This document shows positions 29,142-29,783 of a stretch of 29,783 nucleotides of DNA, piece by piece. The position numbers and the translations under genes were made by a program. The notes under the pieces were generated by a model. The model was not told the DNA's origin and did no database searches. It was given only the letters and a program-made list of their open reading frames with translations. Location: the NCBI GenBank assembly GCA_028693085.1, contig JAQUWC010000017.1:1-29783 (forward strand), in the 5' to 3' direction. Source of the DNA: UBA5266 sp002411545 (GTDB lineage Bacteria > Bacteroidota > Bacteroidia > Bacteroidales > WCHB1-69). Position 1 is the first letter of the stretch. Each line of letters opens with the position of its first letter.

Positions 29142-29783
29142 ATGAGTAATAATTATTGTGTAATCATGGCCGGAGGAGTAGGAGCTCGTTTTTGGCCTTT
29201 GAGTCGGATTTCATATCCCAAACAGTTTATTGATTTTTTGGGAGTTGGCAAATCATTGTTACAAATGACCATTGCTCGTTTTGAGCAAATTTGTCCCAAA
29301 GAGAATATTTATATTGTTACCAACGAAATATATCATCCTTTGATTAAGGAACAGCTTCCGGGTTATAGCGACGAACAAATCATCCTTGAACCCATGCGTA
29401 GAAATACGGCACCTTGTATTGCGTATGCGAATTATCGTATCAAAAAAAGAAATCCCGATGCAAACATTGTTGTATCACCGTCGGATCATGTGATATTCAA
29501 TGAGTCTGCTTTTATAGAGCACATTCAATCAGCATTGAAATGTGTGGAAAAAAATCCTTGGCTCTTAACCTTAGGCATACAACCTACCCGTCCCGATACG
29601 GGTTATGGCTATATACAATATGATGATAAAAACCGCTATGTGCCTGACCGCAGAATCTATAAAGTAAAAGTCTTTACCGAAAAGCCCGAATTGGAATTAG
29701 CCAAACAATTCATCGAGAGTGGCGATTTTTTGTGGAATGCCGGTATTTTTGCTTGGAAATTGAAAACGATAGAGCAAGCTTTC
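29142..29783 (+). CDS. manC: Mannose-1-phosphate guanylyltransferase, C-terminus cut by window edge
   Basis: Converts mannose-1-phosphate and GTP into GDP-mannose for surface polysaccharide or glycoprotein synthesis. The first 214 residues are present. The nucleotidyltransferase signature VIMAGGVGARFWPLSR (about 7-22) with PKQF just after, ILEPMRRNTAPCIAYA (about 83-98), SPSDHVI (about 110-116), GIQPTRPDTGYGYIQ and VFTEKPELELAKQF followed by FLWNAGIFAWK are all typical. Family length is about 350-360 for the single-domain type, so about 140 residues are missing. Codons are open to the last base. No strong -7 box is seen in the 117-bp spacer, so it may be read from the SprT transcript. Confidence 0.93.
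   Translation, partial: MSNNYCVIMAGGVGARFWPLSRISYPKQFIDFLGVGKSLLQMTIARFEQICPKENIYIVTNEIYHPLIKEQLPGYSDEQIILEPMRRNTAPCIAYANYRIKKRNPDANIVVSPSDHVIFNESAFIEHIQSALKCVEKNPWLLTLGIQPTRPDTGYGYIQYDDKNRYVPDRRIYKVKVFTEKPELELAKQFIESGDFLWNAGIFAWKLKTIEQAF

Overview
The window comes from a low-GC anaerobic member of the Bacteroidota, probably Bacteroidales. Supporting signs are repeated TAnnTTTG -7 boxes in place of sigma70-type promoters, few clear Shine-Dalgarno sequences, several lipoproteins of Bacteroidota-type families (DUF4846 and others), and AT-rich spacers carrying palindromic repeats. It is assembled sequence with one 100-N scaffold gap (3881-3980). The genus cannot be told from what I can read.

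Layout. 1-1545 (minus): a steroid 5-alpha-reductase-like membrane enzyme followed by a short-chain dehydrogenase that runs off the edge. 1831-4120: two direct copies of a roughly 300-bp palindrome-rich repeat that bracket a two-gene lipoprotein operon; the scaffold gap lies inside the second copy. 4265-9495 (plus): GNAT acetyltransferase, AraC-type regulator, a UvrA-like double ATPase without the UvrB-binding domain, a second GNAT and a family 2 glycosyltransferase. 9592-11571: repeats, a SUMF1-domain gene broken by one in-frame TGA, and a short relic of an S41 peptidase. 11578-12867 (minus): a secreted OmpA-domain protein. 13450-25455: hydrogen metabolism (below). 25915-29783: OsmC-type protein, DUF985 cupin, an unknown lipoprotein, a small lipoprotein overlapping an SprT-like gene, and the start of mannose-1-phosphate guanylyltransferase.

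The centrepiece is a hydrogen module. On the plus strand lie a receiver protein (13450), a three-gene trimeric [FeFe] hydrogenase set (NuoE-like HndA, an HndB-HndC fusion, catalytic HydA), a hydrogenase-like domain fused to a histidine kinase (18264-20249), a second receiver, and a receiver-histidine kinase hybrid. Genes from 14107 to 21813 are 1-18 bp apart and look like one transcript ending at a strong terminator. Facing them on the minus strand is a second, different set (HndA2, HndC2, HydA2), closed by its own terminator. The kinase-fused protein keeps the four cysteines expected to hold the H-cluster but has lost the proton-transfer cysteine and other L1-L3 residues, which fits a hydrogen sensor. 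None of the three receiver-bearing proteins has a DNA-binding domain, so the output of the pathway is open. In the second set the NuoE-like subunit has lost three of its four [2Fe-2S] cysteines and the NuoF-like subunit lacks both flanking Fe-S domains, so its electron path must differ from that of set 1. A plausible reading is one enzyme for confurcating or bifurcating H2 turnover under direct H2 surveillance, plus a simpler paralogue. That is inference from gene content.
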